A DNA stretch of 6,499 nt, from NCBI GenBank assembly GCA_005888675.1, contig VBBA01000110.1, positions 1 through 6,499 of the forward strand, in the 5' to 3' direction. The stretch's first letter is position 1; every line of letters begins with the position of its first letter. Positions 6,001 through 6,499 of this stretch are shown here, piece by piece. The translations under genes were made by a program, and so were the position numbers. The notes beneath the pieces are model-generated. The model worked only from the letters and a program-made list of their open reading frames with translations. It did no database searches and was not told where the DNA came from. This stretch comes from Candidatus Bathyarchaeota archaeon (lineage in GTDB: Archaea; Thermoproteota; Bathyarchaeia; 40CM-2-53-6).

Positions 6001-6499
6001 GCCGAAAGAGTGATGGATCCCGTGAAGCCGAAGATCGACTTGACAACGGCCGTCGAAGATTTCGACGAGCCCAAGTCGAGCGCCACGAAAGATGGCGTTA
6101 TTGTCACGTTGAAATCCCGGGTACAACCCGAACATGTGGTTACACTAGCTGTCAGGGTTGTGGAATGAGAGAATGCCCCGCTAGTTCCCTTTACAGTCAC
6201 GGCGTAAGATCCGGGAGGCGTGTTCTTCGTTGTGCTCACAAGAAGGGTCGAATTCGCCGTTCCGCCAGCTACGTTGACGGTGGACGGATTAAGAGAGACA
6301 GTTATCCCAGCCGCTGGAGAGACGGTCGTGGATAACGTTACGGACCCCGTAAACCCGTTGAGCCCACTCGTGATTACTGTTGAGCTACCAGACGTCCCAG
6401 CAAATAGAGATAGGTTACTCGGGCTGGAAGAGACCGAAAAATCCTCAGTTGATAATTTCCATCCTGTAACCGGATGAATCTCCCAGTGCCCTGAGGGGT
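1..6499 (-). CDS. Giant secreted/cell-surface protein of tandem Ig-like beta-sandwich repeats, partial at both ends
   Basis: The frame is open for 2165 codons (6497 down to 3) with no stop, and neither start nor stop lies in the window. The translation is 18 residues of a non-repeat segment, 21 complete repeats of 96-117 residues, and 21 residues of another repeat. A typical array unit reads DFTI, then a turn such as NFNSGASG, then NNFxGxV, GLTVxCP, SLxxNxT, CxLxS, PGTYxVTITG, GSPGTxSH and finally TVHVG. This alternating hydrophobic and Ser/Thr pattern with a GTY strand is typical of Ig-like beta-sandwiches. Charged residues are scarce, N-x-S/T sequons number about 60, and cysteines come two per unit. 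From this I infer an exported, glycosylated, disulfide-stabilised surface stalk or adhesin. Signal peptide and membrane or wall anchor must lie outside the window. No catalytic motif is visible. The exact domain family and the ligand are not recognised. It could instead be a structural spacer carrying an enzyme domain upstream. Confidence 0.93.
3..65 (-). repeat. Ig-like unit 22, partial
   Basis: The last 21 visible residues begin DFNMTSTPSTV, a normal unit opening preceded by FV, and continue into PPLLPNAVGN before the left edge. The proline- and leucine-rich stretch is unlike the turn in earlier units. It suggests that another domain subtype, or the approach to the C-terminal region, follows beyond the window. 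Confidence 0.7.
66..359 (-). repeat. Ig-like unit 21 (last complete unit of the array)
   Basis: Opens with DFSISATSPAAAQAGSS and has SFNGSISV, then GLSC followed by NPT, and AGTFNVPMTA. The cysteine codons at 225-227 and 162-164 are 21 residues apart, the widest spacing in the array. It ends SHAASATFTFV, so the Val-Gly linker is gone. It appears to be a transitional unit at the array edge. Confidence 0.85.
360..665 (-). repeat. Ig-like unit 20
   Basis: Opens with DYIISTPKPSISFNSGASG, returning to the NSGASG type of units 7-12 after the GQT-type units. The NNF motif is replaced by a charged MSFDDSVKV stretch. It has GLSITCP and TPGTYLATITG. Cysteine codons are at 513-515 and 462-464, 17 apart. 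It ends AHSFNVTLHVG. Confidence 0.86.
666..968 (-). repeat. Ig-like unit 19
   Basis: Opens with DFAYSSTSRVSLAPGS and has LNNFVGDVTI, GLTVNCP and PGSYNVTLRG. Cysteine codons are at 816-818 and 768-770, 16 apart. It ends SHLSSTIVQVG, with Gln in place of the linker His. Confidence 0.86.
969..1268 (-). repeat. Ig-like unit 18
   Basis: Opens with DFSISLPLRVNFNIGQT and has FNFSGNVTI, GLTITCP and SPGTYALTITG. Cysteine codons are at 1122-1124 and 1071-1073, 17 apart. Five sequons make it the most sequon-rich unit. It ends NHSATALIHVG. Confidence 0.87.
1269..1565 (-). repeat. Ig-like unit 17
   Basis: Opens with NFTISAFNANLNVGQT, with Asn for Asp and the GQT turn. It has INFNGTITL, GLSVQCP and SPGTYAVTITG. 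Cysteine codons are at 1422-1424 and 1371-1373, 17 apart. Four sequons are present. It ends SHSATASVSVG. Confidence 0.87.
1566..1862 (-). repeat. Ig-like unit 16 (linker and His lost)
   Basis: The opening DF is replaced by AP (APQITAPT), so the junction reads HVGAP. It keeps VNNFSGTVAL, GLTVTCP and IGTYGVTTTG, and cysteine codons at 1716-1718 and 1668-1670, 16 apart. The conserved His near the end is absent (TATSAAT) and the unit ends SVSVG. The core fold appears kept while both edges have drifted. Confidence 0.85.
1863..2162 (-). repeat. Ig-like unit 15
   Basis: Opens with DFSISVQSSTNINSG and has KNNFAGTVSL, GLSVSCSGG and PGTYALTIAS. The cysteine codons at 2010-2012 and 1965-1967 are only 15 residues apart, the shortest spacing in the array. 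It ends AHSAFMTVHVG. Confidence 0.86.
2163..2462 (-). repeat. Ig-like unit 14
   Basis: Opens with DFTINVGSKNFNVGQTG and has FNFAGGVSL and GLTINCP. The usual PGTY strand is replaced by VNMYPTTIS. Cysteine codons are at 2316-2318 and 2265-2267, 17 apart. It ends FHAAGATVHVG. Confidence 0.86.
2463..2765 (-). repeat. Ig-like unit 13
   Basis: Opens with DFTISVLTVDINSGQTGQSV, the first of four units with a GQT turn. It has YNFTGTVGL, GLAVNCS and AGTYVAFVTG. Cysteine codons are at 2616-2618 and 2565-2567, 17 apart. It ends SHTASGTVHVG. Confidence 0.87.
2766..3068 (-). repeat. Ig-like unit 12
   Basis: Opens with DFTVSFVNRMDFNSGAS and has LNNFAGTVSF, GLTVTCP and a CTLTS strand, but the PGTY strand is ARTYSSTITG. 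Cysteine codons are at 2919-2921 and 2868-2870, 17 apart. Only one sequon is present, the lowest in the array together with unit 15. It ends SHASIVTVHVG. Confidence 0.86.
3069..3374 (-). repeat. Ig-like unit 11
   Basis: Opens with GFTITPLSPTSFNLGASG and shares the Gly-for-Asp start with unit 10. It has NFDFTGTVTF, LTISCN and EGTYAASFTG. Cysteine codons are at 3222-3224 and 3171-3173, 17 apart. It ends SHTVTSTVHVG. Confidence 0.87.
3375..3674 (-). repeat. Ig-like unit 10
   Basis: Opens with GFDLAVRPRTNFNSGASG, with Gly replacing the usual Asp. It has LNSTFDFVGSV, GLTVNCP, and an IGRYAVNISG version of the GTY strand. Cysteine codons are at 3528-3530 and 3477-3479, 17 apart. It ends SHTGSAVVHVG. 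Four sequons are present. Confidence 0.87.
3675..3977 (-). repeat. Ig-like unit 9
   Basis: Opens with DFTIVAVGRVNFNSG and shares an LNSTFxFxGSV stretch with unit 10. It has GLIVSCQ in place of GLTVxCP, SPGVYVVTVTG and GSGSPGAATHR. Cysteine codons are at 3825-3827 and 3777-3779, 16 apart. It ends HVG and is followed by GF, not DF. Confidence 0.87.
3978..4274 (-). repeat. Ig-like unit 8
   Basis: Opens with DFTITVTGPVSFNSG and has ISNFAGSVTL, VTITCPSSP and SPGSYTVTITG, then GSGSPGTASHQAS. Cysteine codons are at 4128-4130 and 4080-4082, 16 apart. Four sequons cluster around the second cysteine. It ends RVG. Confidence 0.87.
4275..4580 (-). repeat. Ig-like unit 7
   Basis: Opens with DFTVIVSSPVNFNSG, the first example of the NFNSG turn that recurs in units 8-10 and, with small changes, in 12 and 20. 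It has GLGVACP, then a GTF version of the GTY strand, then GSGSPGTALHSAS. Cysteine codons are at 4428-4430 and 4377-4379, 17 apart. It ends NVG. Confidence 0.87.
4581..4871 (-). repeat. Ig-like unit 6 (first unit of the regular array)
   Basis: Opens with DFSIGSIPAS and has INNFVGSVTL, GLTVTCP and TGTYTVSFTG. It ends in FHSASALIHVG, the first use of the Val-Gly linker. Cysteine codons are at 4725-4727 and 4677-4679, 16 residues apart. It has an SWTT stretch with the last tryptophan seen in reading direction. Three sequons are present. Confidence 0.86.
4872..5159 (-). repeat. Ig-like unit 5 (96 residues, CSLSP-type relative)
   Basis: The shortest complete unit. It starts SFNVVITP, with Ser in place of the usual Asp. 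It has QNGFTGSVSL, LSCTLSPTGVSL and STLSCSGSPG, then LYVVTVTG. The cysteine codons at 5016-5018 and 4959-4961 are 19 residues apart, as in unit 2. The conserved His is missing (LSRFGN). It marks the border between the heterogeneous group and the regular array. Confidence 0.83.
5160..5510 (-). repeat. Ig-like unit 4 (117 residues, loop insertion with C-x6-C)
   Basis: This is the longest unit. It follows the framework (DFTMTASITS, AGSSGS, PAGSYSLSLTG, LSHSITVTISVS) but has roughly a dozen extra residues between the GSY strand and the SHS strand. The insert contains two cysteines six residues apart (codons at 5226-5228 and 5205-5207), likely closing a small loop. There is no core cysteine pair. 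Confidence 0.82.
5511..5822 (-). repeat. Ig-like unit 3 (104 residues, no cysteine)
   Basis: Opens with DFTINDPSTLSL and has a GQQGTS turn, LYGFVGTASI, GLSVSISPSSVSL and NHRVSLALNVTA. It is the only complete unit with no cysteine. The usual PGTY strand is replaced by PRFLYTVLL. Three sequons are present. Confidence 0.8.
5823..6116 (-). repeat. Ig-like unit 2 (98 residues, Cys pair 19 apart)
   Basis: Opens with DFNVTITPS and has FGFTGSITL, GLACSLSPTSV and STLTCNGS. Cysteine codons are at 5973-5975 and 5916-5918. The CSLSP context differs from the CP context of the main array and is shared with unit 5. It ends with QHSATANFRVQ, which keeps the conserved His but lacks Val-Gly in the linker. Four sequons are present. 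Confidence 0.83.
6117..6443 (-). repeat. Ig-like unit 1 (109 residues, divergent, C-x2-C at its end)
   Basis: Opens with DFSVSSSPSN and carries LNGFTGSVTL, a PPGSYAVTV strand and AFSHSTT, which match the repeat framework. It lacks the core cysteine pair of the later array. Its only cysteines form a C-S-G-C motif (codons at 6132-6134 and 6123-6125) in a lengthened linker before the next DF. That linker makes the unit about ten residues longer than average. Two N-x-S/T sequons are present. Confidence 0.8.
6444..6497 (-). other. N-terminal-side non-repeat segment (WEIHPVTGW)
   Basis: The first 18 visible residues, PSGHWEIHPVTGWKLSTE, do not match any part of the repeat consensus. They contain two of the four tryptophans I see in the window. 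They run straight into the DF that opens unit 1. From memory, a Trp-Glu-Ile-His-Pro-Val-like strand occurs at the end of some secreted archaeal and bacterial domains. This is therefore probably the last strand of a different globular domain lying beyond the right edge. What that domain does cannot be told from here. Confidence 0.55.

Noticed and set aside
5850..6335. Plus-strand open frame of 161 codons rich in Arg, Cys and Ser
   Set aside because: It overlaps other open frames on both strands, has no recognisable domain, and lies fully antisense to repeat units 1 and 2 of the intact minus-strand gene.
1..6499. Promoters, terminators, tRNA or rRNA genes, and insertion sequences
   Set aside because: No intergenic space, recognisable RNA gene, inverted terminal repeat or transposase was seen. 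The whole window is accounted for by the coding frame.

Overview
The whole 6.5-kb window appears to lie inside one very large protein-coding gene on the minus strand. The frame whose plus-strand triplets start at 3, 6, 9 and so on contains no minus-strand stop (no in-frame TTA, CTA or TCA) from 6497 down to 3. That gives 2165 sense codons, open at both edges. The gene enters from the right edge (its N-terminal side) and leaves at the left edge (its C-terminal side). Neither its start nor its stop is in view, so it has no complete ATG-to-stop frame here. The many shorter plus-strand open frames are antisense shadows of the repetitive gene.

The protein is a string of about 100-residue beta-sandwich-like (Ig-like) domains: 21 complete units, part of a 22nd at the C-terminal side, and 18 residues of a different-looking segment at the N-terminal side. 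Units 1-5 (4872-6443) are a heterogeneous group of 96-117 residues with varied cysteine arrangements. Units 6-21 (66-4871) are a regular array of 97-102 residues each. Each array unit has exactly one cysteine pair, a Gly-Leu-Thr-Val-x-Cys-Pro-like strand, a Pro-Gly-Thr-Tyr-like strand and a conserved His. The array units are joined by a Val-Gly linker, most often HVGDF. The last junction (FVDF, at 60-71) leaves this pattern, so the array ends close to the left edge.

The protein is rich in Ser, Thr, Gly, Val and Asn and poor in charged residues. By hand count it has about 60 N-x-S/T sequons, and all 40 cysteines fall as two per unit in 20 units. This suggests a secreted or cell-surface, disulfide-stabilised and probably N-glycosylated stalk, adhesin or S-layer-like protein. 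The source is most likely an archaeon: the repeat style resembles giant surface proteins I associate with Nitrososphaeria/Thaumarchaeota and Thermoplasmata-like genomes, and base composition is close to balanced. A bacterium with similar surface repeats cannot be excluded. No RNA gene, mobile element, CRISPR array, promoter or terminator is visible, and no stretch longer than 300 bases is non-coding.
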